NCBI RefSeq assembly: GCF_009690905.1
Contig: NZ_VOSW01000099.1
Coordinates: 1-34,110 of the forward strand
Reading direction: 5' to 3'
Length of the DNA: 34,110 nucleotides
From: Paraburkholderia madseniana
GTDB taxonomy: Bacteria > Pseudomonadota > Gammaproteobacteria > Burkholderiales > Burkholderiaceae
Each line of letters starts with the position of its first letter. Within the stretch, counting starts at the first letter, position 1. Positions 17,969 through 26,543 of this stretch are shown here, one piece after another. Position numbers and translations under genes: made by a program. The notes beneath the pieces were generated by a model, which was not told the DNA's origin, made no database searches, and saw only the letters and a list, made by a program, of their open reading frames with translations.

Positions 17969-18637
17969 ATGGGCTGGATGAAAGCAGTGGCTTACGCGGT
18001 GCTGGGTACCGTGATCGTCGTTCGCACGGTGGTGCCCGTTTATGCGCAAGGGCAACTGCAACGGCCCGCCGCAACTGAGATGCGTGTCCCATTCGGCCCA
18101 GGCCCGGTAGTGGGCGGGACCACGGGCCCCTCTGTCGATGACCACCTGTTGCCTCATCCTCAAGAGAAAATTTCGTCGCTGCTCGTGATCTATGAAGACG
18201 TTGGCAAGACGGATGTCGCAACCGGGGTTTGTGGCGCATCCGCGCCACCGGGACAGGGTGCACTGGGGATTGCGGATGCGGTGGTCCAGCTTACGCCGCA
18301 GATATTTGCGCGATTCGGCGTGGAGGCGCGCGCTGTTTCGGCCAGTCCAGTTGATGCAGCCAGGATGATCGCGGATCACGGCAACGCGCCTCGGTCCGGC
18401 GTGTTGTGGATCGAGGACAGCGGAAGCCAGAATGATCTAAAAGGCCGTCTCGAGTTTCACGCGCGCCTCTACGACAGCACCGGCGCCCGTCTGTGGACCG
18501 GGACAGCGCAAGCCAGTTTCATGGGCGTTGATTGCTTGAGCCCCGGGACGTACACGGCGAATCGGACGGCGGTCATCCGCATGGTGTTGAGCGATTTCGC
18601 CAACAGGCTTCGTAACGAACGGGTTACCGTGCCATGA
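17969..18637 (+). CDS. Exported hypothetical protein (222 aa)
   Basis: ATG 17969 (or 17978) is followed by a signal peptide (AVAYAVLGTVIVVRTVVPVYA, cleavage about VYA/QG), so the product is likely periplasmic. The mature domain has alternating strands and helices (SSLLVIYEDVG, GVLWIEDSG, LEFHARLYDSTGARLWTGTAQ) and two Cys (GVCGAS, VDCLSP). It ends with a helix (VIRMVLSDFANRLRNERVTVP). The layout resembles small periplasmic proteins with a conserved ending, but I cannot name the family. The frame is open far upstream to 17366, but that part shows no coding character and overlaps the 79-aa ORF in another frame. Ribosome-site support is weak. Confidence 0.7.
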   Translation: MGWMKAVAYAVLGTVIVVRTVVPVYAQGQLQRPAATEMRVPFGPGPVVGGTTGPSVDDHLLPHPQEKISSLLVIYEDVGKTDVATGVCGASAPPGQGALGIADAVVQLTPQIFARFGVEARAVSASPVDAARMIADHGNAPRSGVLWIEDSGSQNDLKGRLEFHARLYDSTGARLWTGTAQASFMGVDCLSPGTYTANRTAVIRMVLSDFANRLRNERVTVP

Positions 18638-18712
18638 GTTGCGGTTTCGCCCGCGGCATAAATCAACCGTCGATTCCTGCTACCGCTGCTTTCTCCTTAA
18701 GGAAACTGAAGA

Positions 18713-19837
18713 ATGAGCGTCATGAAGACAATGAGGTGCCTGGTGCCGCTTGCACTTCTTTGGCTGTTGCTCGTGCCTCGTGCTGGCTGGTCCCAGAGCT
18801 TCGATTGCCGGCGGGCGCAAAGCGATACAGAGTGGGCGATCTGTTCAACACCCGAGCTGGGCGCTTTGGACAACAGGCTGGCCGCGATGTACCACAAGCT
18901 GTCCGCATCCGCGTCCACATCGCCGGCACTGAGAAAACAAGCCTCGCGGATGCAGGACGCGTGGCTGCACGGCAGGCGCGACATGTGCGGCGGAAACGTC
19001 GACTGCTTGATGAACGCCTATCAGGACATGCTGGATGCGCTGTCGTCGCTGCCGTTCAATGACGCCGCGATCGTTGCGGCACGAAAGGCGAGCATCGTCC
19101 CGCGTTGTGGTGATCCGTCCGATCCCATGAAAGCTTCAGCCGTGGAGGCCGGTTTCGCCACCGTGGTCTGCAGCGATCCGCATCTGCTCGGCGACGTTCG
19201 CCAGATCGAAAGCCGGGCTCGCGAACTACAGCCACGACTGACGCCGGTATCGCGCAGCGCGTTCGATGCGCAGGAAGCGGCGTTTCCGCAGACGGCTTAC
19301 GGATGCCCGCGGGACAGGGAAAAGCTGGCGTCGTGCGTTGCGACGGCGATCGCGCAGCGACTGCAGGATGTGACCGATCTGGCCGCCAATCTCGATCGGG
19401 GGCTGCCTGACTGCAAACCGTTGGAACTATCGCTCAGGAAGGGCGAAATCGGCGACGGCGGCATGTCGAAGACGTTGAACACGTATCTGCTCCAGTACAC
19501 CGGTATCGAGGCATGCCGTATTCGCGGCTTTCCGACGATCCAGGTCGAGAACGCGAAAGGCGGGTCCCGGCCTCACGCTGTGGTGTATGCCGGGCAAACC
19601 TGGTCGAGCAGCTTGCCAGGAGCGCCGCTGCCGGTGACGCTGTCAGCGAAGAACAATAGCGTGTGGTTCGGCATTCTCACGGCCAGCGCCTGTGATCCCC
19701 CTTACGGCATCAACGTGAAGGTGGCATTGCCGCTGTCGAGAGCGTGGCTCGCGACATTGCGCTTTCCTGACGCAAGTTGTCCGGTGACGGTGACGCCGAT
19801 CGGGATGATCTCGACGCTACGGTCGTCGGTACATTGA
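18713..19837 (+). CDS. Exported protein with N-terminal LprI/DUF1311 domain (374 aa)
   Basis: A signal peptide (LVPLALLWLLLVPRAGWS) is followed directly by FDCRRAQSDTEWAICSTPELGALDNRLAAMYHKL, about residues 29-65 (quoted as two motifs: FDCRRAQSDTEWAIC and PELGALDNRLAAMY). This is the signature of the lysozyme-inhibitor LprI N-terminal family, with paired Cys and an acidic helix. The remaining 250 residues contain further Cys and a beta-rich end that I do not recognise. Length is well above the usual single-domain LprI proteins, so this is a fusion. ATG 18713 has AAGGA about 9 bases upstream; ATG 18722 is an alternative. It lies 75 bases after the previous exported hypothetical, in the same direction, so an operon is possible. 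Confidence 0.8.
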   Translation: MSVMKTMRCLVPLALLWLLLVPRAGWSQSFDCRRAQSDTEWAICSTPELGALDNRLAAMYHKLSASASTSPALRKQASRMQDAWLHGRRDMCGGNVDCLMNAYQDMLDALSSLPFNDAAIVAARKASIVPRCGDPSDPMKASAVEAGFATVVCSDPHLLGDVRQIESRARELQPRLTPVSRSAFDAQEAAFPQTAYGCPRDREKLASCVATAIAQRLQDVTDLAANLDRGLPDCKPLELSLRKGEIGDGGMSKTLNTYLLQYTGIEACRIRGFPTIQVENAKGGSRPHAVVYAGQTWSSSLPGAPLPVTLSAKNNSVWFGILTASACDPPYGINVKVALPLSRAWLATLRFPDASCPVTVTPIGMISTLRSSVH

Positions 19838-19922
19838 CGGCGGAGCTATCGCACGCATGGGCGCCGCGACAGGTGAGTCGCCCGTGCTGTGTGGCATCGT
19901 GAGCGCATCTCGCGAACGGCAT

Positions 19923-20342
19923 TTACGGCTCGATCTTTTCCGCGAACTTCACGACATTCCCGCTCTGAGGATCAAGTTCACACGTGAACGAGAAGGTCTT
20001 CCATCCGTCGGCGGTCCGTGCTTCCCCCACGCCAGTTAGCTCACGGTTGCCGATGAGACGGAGGTCGTACTTGCCTCCGAGGCCGAGAAAGACACGCTCG
20101 ATGCCCGGATGAGCCTTTTGAAGTTGCCGATAAGCTGCCGGCCGGCACAGCCATTCAGCTACCTGTTTCGCATCGCTCCAGCGCATTGCCAGGCGCCGCT
20201 CGGCCGGCGACTTGAGCGACTGTACCGCGTGTGCTATCCGTTGCTGCTGTGCGCTGGAAAGGGGCGCGGGCGCCTGTGCATGCGCGACGGTGGTTGCGAG
20301 CATAAGTATCAGCGTCTCGGCGAGCATTCGGCGTGTTTGCAT
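19923..20342 (-). CDS. Exported hypothetical protein (139 aa)
   Basis: A signal peptide (TLILMLATTVAHA, cleavage about AHA/QA) precedes a 115-residue periplasmic domain. It has two helices (QQQRIAHAVQSLKSPAERRL and WSDAKQVAEWLC) and a strand-rich C-terminal half (KYDLRLIGNRELTGVGEAR, WKTFSFTCELDPQSGNVVKF). The two Cys (WLCRP, FTCELD) may pair. ATG 20342 has AAAGGA 7 bases upstream, which fixes the start; the open frame beyond it to 20567 is rejected. I do not recognise the family. It lies 83 bases after a membrane-protein gene in the same direction, so both may share a transcript. Confidence 0.72.
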   Translation of the reverse strand: MQTRRMLAETLILMLATTVAHAQAPAPLSSAQQQRIAHAVQSLKSPAERRLAMRWSDAKQVAEWLCRPAAYRQLQKAHPGIERVFLGLGGKYDLRLIGNRELTGVGEARTADGWKTFSFTCELDPQSGNVVKFAEKIEP

Positions 20343-20425
20343 GTTGCGTCCTTTGAGGCCGGAAAATTGAATCGCAGTCTTTTCAACAAGATGACCCAGC
20401 GATGGTCGGTCGCAAGTTCGGCTTG

Positions 20426-20842
20426 TTAGTGCATTTCCCTTTTCCGCAGAAGCAGGAAGGCGGTCAATGTCAGGAAAGCGCTGATGGGGAGCAACACGTA
20501 TATGACTGTCGAATTGATCAGCTCGTAGAGGTTCGTGGTCAGAGGGATCGACGGGAGAATCCACCAAAGACTATCGTCGCCGCCGCCGGGCAGAAGCACA
20601 TAGCAGAGCGTGACGCCGACGAGCTGTGCGTCTACTGTTTTCAACAGCAACGGGCGCGCGACGCGCCGTTGAACCTGCAAGCGCGCAAGTGCTTGCAGGC
20701 TAACAATGACCGGGATAGAGACGATCAGGGACGGTATGGTGAAGAACATCATCCATCCCTTGAGCACGGACGCGATGCATATGACGGCAAGCGCAGTCGC
20801 TACAAGCAGCGGGCGGGAAATTCGGTGATTTAAGCGTTGCAT
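20426..20842 (-). CDS. Small integral membrane protein (138 aa), unknown function
   Basis: Three or four hydrophobic helices: LLVATALAVICIASVL, FFTIPSLIVSIPVIVSLQAL, LVGVTLCYVLLPG and VIYVLLPISAFLTLTAFLLL. A basic end follows (RKREMH). No family recognised. ATG 20842 has GGGG just upstream and is preferred over ATG 20851, which has none. It precedes the exported 139-residue gene in the same direction with an 83-base gap. Confidence 0.68.
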   Translation of the reverse strand: MQRLNHRISRPLLVATALAVICIASVLKGWMMFFTIPSLIVSIPVIVSLQALARLQVQRRVARPLLLKTVDAQLVGVTLCYVLLPGGGDDSLWWILPSIPLTTNLYELINSTVIYVLLPISAFLTLTAFLLLRKREMH

Positions 20843-20950
20843 AATCCCCATGCGAAATAGCGTGGATGGAATGTCGTCGAGCAGGGTACCTCATTTGAGC
20901 AATCCTATAAACGGAACCGACGCGCCTGATACGCGCCTGCAGGGCTTTGT

Positions 20951-20990
20951 CGGGCGCGAAAGCCGGCCATTGTGCCGGCTTTCGCGCCCG
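20951..20990. terminator. Strong hairpin terminator downstream of the lectin gene
   Basis: A perfect 16-17 bp GC-rich stem (20951-20966 with 20975-20990; the C-G pair 20967/20974 extends it). It lies 60 bases beyond the lectin stop. There is no long T tract on either strand. Position between the lectin end and the start of the membrane-protein gene suggests it ends lectin transcription. Confidence 0.7.
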
Positions 20991-21049
20991 TATTCCTGTC
21001 GGTCACGGGCTGTATGACGTAACGACCGCCGGTGCCCCGATTGAACGAT

Positions 21050-22084
<1,035 letters not shown>

Positions 22085-22705
22085 TTCGAACTCCCGGATC
22101 GTTTTCAAATCAGCGGAAAGAGGGCGGATTGCGCACTCCTGTAAGCACGCGGACGTCGTCCCGCGTCGGCTTGCGGTACTCCGGCAAACAATCCGGTGTA
22201 CGCACTAATCGTCGTGCGACGCACATGCGCGCACAACTAGACGATCTAATAGGTGTGGTGCCGCTGCGATAGACGTACCACCGGTCTGTGAAAGCTTCGG
22301 CGTCGCGCCGCTCGATGGAGCGCCCGGTGAACCGGTTTCGCTTTCGAATCCATGATGCAAGAAGCCATTGAAAGTCGGCTAACGAGTGGCTTTAACGGGC
22401 TACGAAAATCCGTAGTGAAGGGTGTCGAAACGTGGGATGGTGGTGTTTTCCCTGAACCGGTGCATAGGCGCGAAAGCGCTATGAAAGAAGGAGCGGATAT
22501 CCGCTATGGATGAATGGCGAACAACGAATCGCGGAAATGTGCCCGTTTCGTGAAAAATATCGAATTCGATTTCGGTTTATTTTACTGGAAAATCGTTTTC
22601 ATGCCCCGGTGCGGAGCAATGCTCTCAACTTAAGCCCCAAACAGCTTGTAAACGAGGCATTGCCCCTGTAAACTTCATCGCATGACTCTCTGATAAATCA
22701 ACGAT
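22085..22705. other. Intergenic region between lectin and IS4 remnant
   Basis: 621 bases with no supported gene. The lectin promoter must lie in the first part, read leftward, but I see no convincing -35/-10 or lux-box-like dyad. A perfect 14-bp palindrome lies at 22492-22505. The last ~90 bases (CTCAACTTAAGC about 22622) look like the outer end of the IS4-type element. Confidence 0.45.
22492..22505. promoter_or_regulatory. Perfect 14-bp palindrome
   Basis: AGCGGATATCCGCT reads the same on both strands. It overlaps AAGGAG and is followed at once by ATG 22506 with a 15-codon open frame to a TGA. It could be an operator, a chance palindrome, or the leader of a very short peptide. Nothing else supports any of these. 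Confidence 0.25.
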
Positions 22706-23167
22706 ATGAACTCAAATACCAGCGTCCTCCCGACTCCTGGCTGAGTTCTCCGATTTCCTGTGCGATCCGGCGCTCGCCGAGCGTGTGCGCCGTTTTCCCA
22801 CCGCCTTCACCCGCAATCGCACGCTGACGTTACCGCGCATGGCCGCGTTGATGATGTCGGGCATCTGTGCCAGCGTGCAGGCTGAGCTCGACGGACTGTT
22901 CGGTCAACTTGGCGACAGTGACGCGCGCACCCGCGCGGTCAGCGCGCAGGCGTTCAGCAAGGCCCGGCGTGGGCTGTCGGCCGAACTGTTCGAACTGGCC
23001 CGCGCACGCCTTATTTCATTGGCCCAGCCCCATATCGATTCGATGCGCTGGCACGGCCTGAGGCTGGTCGCCGCTGACGGTAGCCGCCTGCGTGTGGGCA
23101 CGCGTCGTGGCCATGAACTACGTGCCGATCACTATGCGTTTGCGCTGTTCCTGTCGGGACCCGAATT
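22706..23167 (+). pseudogene. IS4-family transposase, N-terminal remnant with frameshift
   Basis: ATG 22706 opens MNSNTSVLPTPG and stops at 22742. The frame starting at 22743 (EFSDFLCDPALAERVRRFP) continues as an IS4-type N-terminal domain up to ADHYAFALFL at about 23150. This includes the catalytic-core entry VAADGSRLRVGT, whose Asp is the usual first DDE residue. A small deletion near 22735-22742 has therefore split the frame. From about 23165 the sequence is unrelated, because another element's end replaces the remaining two thirds of the transposase. It cannot make an active enzyme. Confidence 0.8.
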
Positions 23168-23168
23168 G

Positions 23169-23202
23169 GGGGTGATCGTACTTTCCGTGGCAAATCTGGC
23201 GG
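23169..23202 (+). repeat. Diverged solo copy of the MITE-like terminal repeat
   Basis: 34 bases matching the terminal repeat of the element at 23286-23458 at roughly 28 of 34 positions, in the same orientation as its left end. It sits exactly where the IS4 transposase is cut off. No matching right end is visible close by, so this is probably the relic of a related insertion. Confidence 0.6.
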
Positions 23203-23285
23203 TTTGATCCTGAAAATCCATGTGGATCAACAACTTCCAAAAATCACCGAATGCGAGTAAGTCGCAGAGCGGCCGAGCCCAGCTG

Positions 23286-23458
23286 GGGGTAATCGTCCTT
23301 TCCGTGCAATTTCTGGCGGGTAGTTTCTAAAAACGCTTATTTATCCGAGGCTTGGCGAATACGTGTTTCGAGGAAATGTCGCAGCACAGGAGATCCTTGC
23401 TGGACGGGGCTCTGCGGGCGTTGGCCGTCAGAAATTGCACGGAAAGGACGATTACCCC
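23286..23458. mobile_element. 173-bp MITE-like element with 34-bp inverted ends
   Basis: The ends 23286-23319 and 23425-23458 are inverted repeats with one mismatch in 34 (core CGTCCTTTCCGTGCAATTTC). The 105-base interior contains no gene. Small size, long near-perfect ends and a position beside an IS4 remnant point to a non-autonomous element mobilised by a transposase elsewhere, or to the collapsed ends of a larger IS. I see no clear target-site duplication. The remaining bases 23208-23285 and 23459-23617 hold nothing I recognise; the promoter of the EAL gene must lie in the latter. Confidence 0.7.
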
Positions 23459-23617
23459 GAATAAAGAGACAAGCCTGCCTCAGCGAGTTGCCGCGCCAAC
23501 TTACCCCGCGTATGACGGCGGATCTGATACGCATGTTTTGATACGTAACTGCTACTCGTTTTGGAAACGCAGTCAGGTCATAGTTCGCAACTCAGATAAC
23601 CGTGCGAAAACAACTTC

Positions 23618-24619
23618 ATGCGATTTTTGCAACGCTACACAGCACGAATACGCCGGCAGCGCGCTGTATTGGACGAGCGTCTTAACGTGGCGGTGACTGT
23701 CGCCGTTGCGTCGAGCCTGGCTGGTTTGCTCGCGGCCAGCCTGATCGCATCTCGGGACGCCGGGGTGCTGGCTGTCGCGCTATCGGCTTGCGCAGGGGCT
23801 GTGTCCGTTGGTTACCTGGTTCGCCCAAAGGCAAGATTACGCCGCGCGGCGCGCATCGGTCTTCGCCGCGGGGAGTTCCAAGTCGTCTATCAGCCCATTG
23901 TGGACACGCGCACGCGACACTGCGTGGGCGTGGAAGCCCTGCTCCGGTGGGGCCATCCAAAGTTCGGAGCCGGGGGCCCGGGGCTGTTCATTGGAGAGAT
24001 CGAAGGCACGCGTTTGCTCAGCGCGTTGACCTGTTTCGTGCTGCGCGAGGCGAATAACGCACTGACCCAACTGCCGTTCCCTCGGCACTGGCACATATCG
24101 GTAAACATCTGCGCGCGGCATCTGATGGAGGACCGCTTTGTCGAGGATATCTGCGAGTCCGCCGGTCCGATGCCGGAGCGCCTTGTTCTGGAACTCACCG
24201 AGCGCAGCTTCGTCGAGCGTACGCCGCGGGTTGTCACGGCGCTTAGCCATATGAAGCAACGCGGCGTACGCCTGTCACTCGACGATTTCGGCACCGGCTT
24301 CAGCAATCTCGACTTACTCGCGGACTTCCGGTTCGATTACGTGAAGGTAGACCGGCGATTTCTAGCCATGCGCGGCGAAGCGCGCATCCAGTTTCTGAAG
24401 TCGGTAGCCGCGTTAGTGCATACACTTGGTGCGAAAGTTGTCGTGGAAGGCGTCGAGAGCGCCGCAGAACACGACGTGGTACAGCGCTCGGGAATCGACC
24501 TCGCGCAGGGATACTGGTATGGGAAGCCGATGGCAGTCGATCAGCTTCGCGCGTTCGCGTCGGCGACGGCGTCGATAGACACATTACACGATGTGACCGG
24601 AACGGAGCATGGAGCGTGA
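23618..24619 (+). CDS. Membrane EAL-domain c-di-GMP phosphodiesterase, catalytic motifs intact
   Basis: 333 residues. Two adjacent membrane helices (about 24-44 and 49-67) tether a cytoplasmic EAL domain, about 78-320. The motifs needed for hydrolysis of c-di-GMP to pGpG are present: VGVEALLRWG (about 103-112), SVNICARHL with the metal-binding Asn, VLELTER (about 190), LSLDDFGTGFSNLD (about 220), VKVDRRFL with the Lys, VVVEGVES (about 274) and AQGYWYGKP with the Gln. There is almost no periplasmic loop, so sensing is not obvious. ATG 23618 lacks a good ribosome site. The stop overlaps the GTG start of the cyclase gene by 4 bases, so the two enzymes of opposite activity are translationally coupled. 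Confidence 0.93.
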   Translation: MRFLQRYTARIRRQRAVLDERLNVAVTVAVASSLAGLLAASLIASRDAGVLAVALSACAGAVSVGYLVRPKARLRRAARIGLRRGEFQVVYQPIVDTRTRHCVGVEALLRWGHPKFGAGGPGLFIGEIEGTRLLSALTCFVLREANNALTQLPFPRHWHISVNICARHLMEDRFVEDICESAGPMPERLVLELTERSFVERTPRVVTALSHMKQRGVRLSLDDFGTGFSNLDLLADFRFDYVKVDRRFLAMRGEARIQFLKSVAALVHTLGAKVVVEGVESAAEHDVVQRSGIDLAQGYWYGKPMAVDQLRAFASATASIDTLHDVTGTEHGA

Positions 24620-26529
24620 AAGACGAATGCATCATGGATGCGCAGCAACAACGACAACCAGCCAGCGCCCCCGTGCCCCCGGAAAGCGACTACGATCAGT
24701 ACTTTGAGCGCGTGACCAGAATCGCCGCTCGCGCGCTGAATCTACCAATATCCGTCGTATGTCTCGACAGTCTGGGCCAGCCAGAAGTCATAGGCGCGAG
24801 CGGGTGCGAACGGGACGTCGTATTCCATGTGGAGACGTACTATTGCCGGACGCTCCAATGCGAGGGACCGTTCGTCGTCAGGGATGCGTTGTCAGATGCG
24901 GAGCTTGCGCAGGGGCCACTGGCAACCAGCGAATTGGGGATCCGCTTTTTCGCAGGCATTGCGCTGCGTCTACTGTGCGGCAAACCCATCGGTATGCTAT
25001 GCGTGATGCACTCGATGCCGCGGCGCTTCACGCGCCAACAGCGTCAGATGCTGGTCGACCTGGGGCAAATGATCGAGCACGAAGTTGGCCTGCGCCAGCT
25101 GGACAGCTCTGATCGTTTGCAGGTGCTTCAGGCGATTGACCGGCTTCAGGCGCAGCATGCGCTTTACGTCGACACGTTCTATCGGACACCGGTCGCTATC
25201 GCGCATATCGGAAGGGACTGGGAGTGGCGGCACATGAATGATGCCTGCGTGAAATTCTTCGCGCACTCGCGCGCTCCGCTGACGAAAACGAACATACTCG
25301 ATCTGCTGGATGCGAGCGACCGGACCAGGTTTGAACAGGTCGTGCAGGCACTCAATCGTGGCCGAGGGGTCGAGGTCCTGACGCTCGACGTAACCTTCCG
25401 GTTGCCCAACAAGCAGAGTAAGCCAGCGCGAGTGCAGGTGGCATTGAAGCAACCGGGGTCGACCCGCGACGGAGGCTGGCTGTTTGTCATTCACGATACC
25501 CAGGCGGAGCAACGGGAAAAAACCGCGCGCGATGCGCGGGAGGCGGCGTTGCATCGGGCAGCCCATGAGGCCTCGGAAGTTCTGCGCAGGGCGCATGAGC
25601 AACTGACGACCGCCGAGCGACAATTGGGAGCCACGCGCGTAGATTTGCGCGCCATCGCTGACAATCTGCCGGTGCTGGTCGCTTACGTCGACGGTGAGCG
25701 ACGTTATCGGTTCGCCAACTCAACCTATCGCGAGTGGCTGGGGTTGGACCCGGAGGAGATCGTGGGACGGCTCACCCATGAGGTTCTCGACGCTGACTAT
25801 TTTGCTGCCATCGAGCCGTACGTCCAACGCGTGCTCAACGGCGAAAGGGTCGAGTACGAGGTTGGAGCGACGCTTAACGGGAGTCAACGTGTCCTGCGTG
25901 GTGTGCTGGTGCCGCGTCGCGTCCACGATCAGGCGGCTGATGGGTACTACCTGTTGGTGCAGGATGTGACGGAGCGAAGGGCGTTGCTCGATCGCCTGCG
26001 GCATCAGGCGTTCCACGACGCGCTGACCGGCCTGCCGAACAGACGCTCGTTCCTCGAGAGGCTGGACGAGGCATGCGCAGCAGGCGGCGACGGTGTGGCT
26101 GCCATCATGTTTATCGACCTGGACGGCTTCAAGGCTGTGAACGATACATACGGGCATCAGTGCGGCGACGAAGTACTTGTTGAAGCCGCGCACCGGATCA
26201 GCCGCTGCGTGCGTGGCGGGGATCTGGTTGCGCACCATGCCGGGGATGAGTTCACGGTGCTGCTGACCGGCCCTGCAATCGATCGTGCTGCACTGGAGAG
26301 AATTGCACGCGCAATCCTGCTGACACTGAGCCAGCCCATAAGGTTCGGGGCGAAGGTCGTCCAGTTATCGGCGAGTATCGGCATGCTACCGCGCGACCAG
26401 GCAGCGTCATTGAGTGGCGAAGCCCTGTTACGCGCGGCTGATGCCGCAATGTATCGTGCGAAAGTAGCGGGCAAGGCGCGTATTGTCGTGCACGAGCTTC
26501 ACGATTCACCGGCCGGGATGCACGGTTGA
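24616..26529 (+). CDS. Diguanylate cyclase with GAF and two PAS domains (AGDEF)
   Basis: 637 soluble residues. A GAF domain (about 20-155) carries YYCRTLQCEGPFVV. PAS 1 lies at about 180-295, a helical Ala/Arg/Glu-rich linker at about 297-345, PAS 2 (NLPVLVAYVDGERRYRFAN) at about 350-460 and a GGDEF domain at about 465-630. The active-site motif is AGDEF (about 543-547) instead of GGDEF, a variant I believe is compatible with activity. The substrate region FIDLDGFKAVNDTYGH is intact, and a canonical inhibitory site (RGGD) sits five residues before AGDEF, so product inhibition is expected. GTG 24616 overlaps the EAL stop and has GGAG 8 bases upstream; ATG 24634 has no site. It converges with MocR gene 1, 14 bases apart. 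Confidence 0.93.
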   Translation: MKDECIMDAQQQRQPASAPVPPESDYDQYFERVTRIAARALNLPISVVCLDSLGQPEVIGASGCERDVVFHVETYYCRTLQCEGPFVVRDALSDAELAQGPLATSELGIRFFAGIALRLLCGKPIGMLCVMHSMPRRFTRQQRQMLVDLGQMIEHEVGLRQLDSSDRLQVLQAIDRLQAQHALYVDTFYRTPVAIAHIGRDWEWRHMNDACVKFFAHSRAPLTKTNILDLLDASDRTRFEQVVQALNRGRGVEVLTLDVTFRLPNKQSKPARVQVALKQPGSTRDGGWLFVIHDTQAEQREKTARDAREAALHRAAHEASEVLRRAHEQLTTAERQLGATRVDLRAIADNLPVLVAYVDGERRYRFANSTYREWLGLDPEEIVGRLTHEVLDADYFAAIEPYVQRVLNGERVEYEVGATLNGSQRVLRGVLVPRRVHDQAADGYYLLVQDVTERRALLDRLRHQAFHDALTGLPNRRSFLERLDEACAAGGDGVAAIMFIDLDGFKAVNDTYGHQCGDEVLVEAAHRISRCVRGGDLVAHHAGDEFTVLLTGPAIDRAALERIARAILLTLSQPIRFGAKVVQLSASIGMLPRDQAASLSGEALLRAADAAMYRAKVAGKARIVVHELHDSPAGMHG

Positions 26530-26543
26530 GATCGACGCCCGAG

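Noticed and set aside
22085..22300. Lux-box (quorum-sensing) site upstream of the lectin
   Set aside because: Quorum control of lectins is known in the genus group, but I found no convincing CTGT-N-ACAG dyad here.
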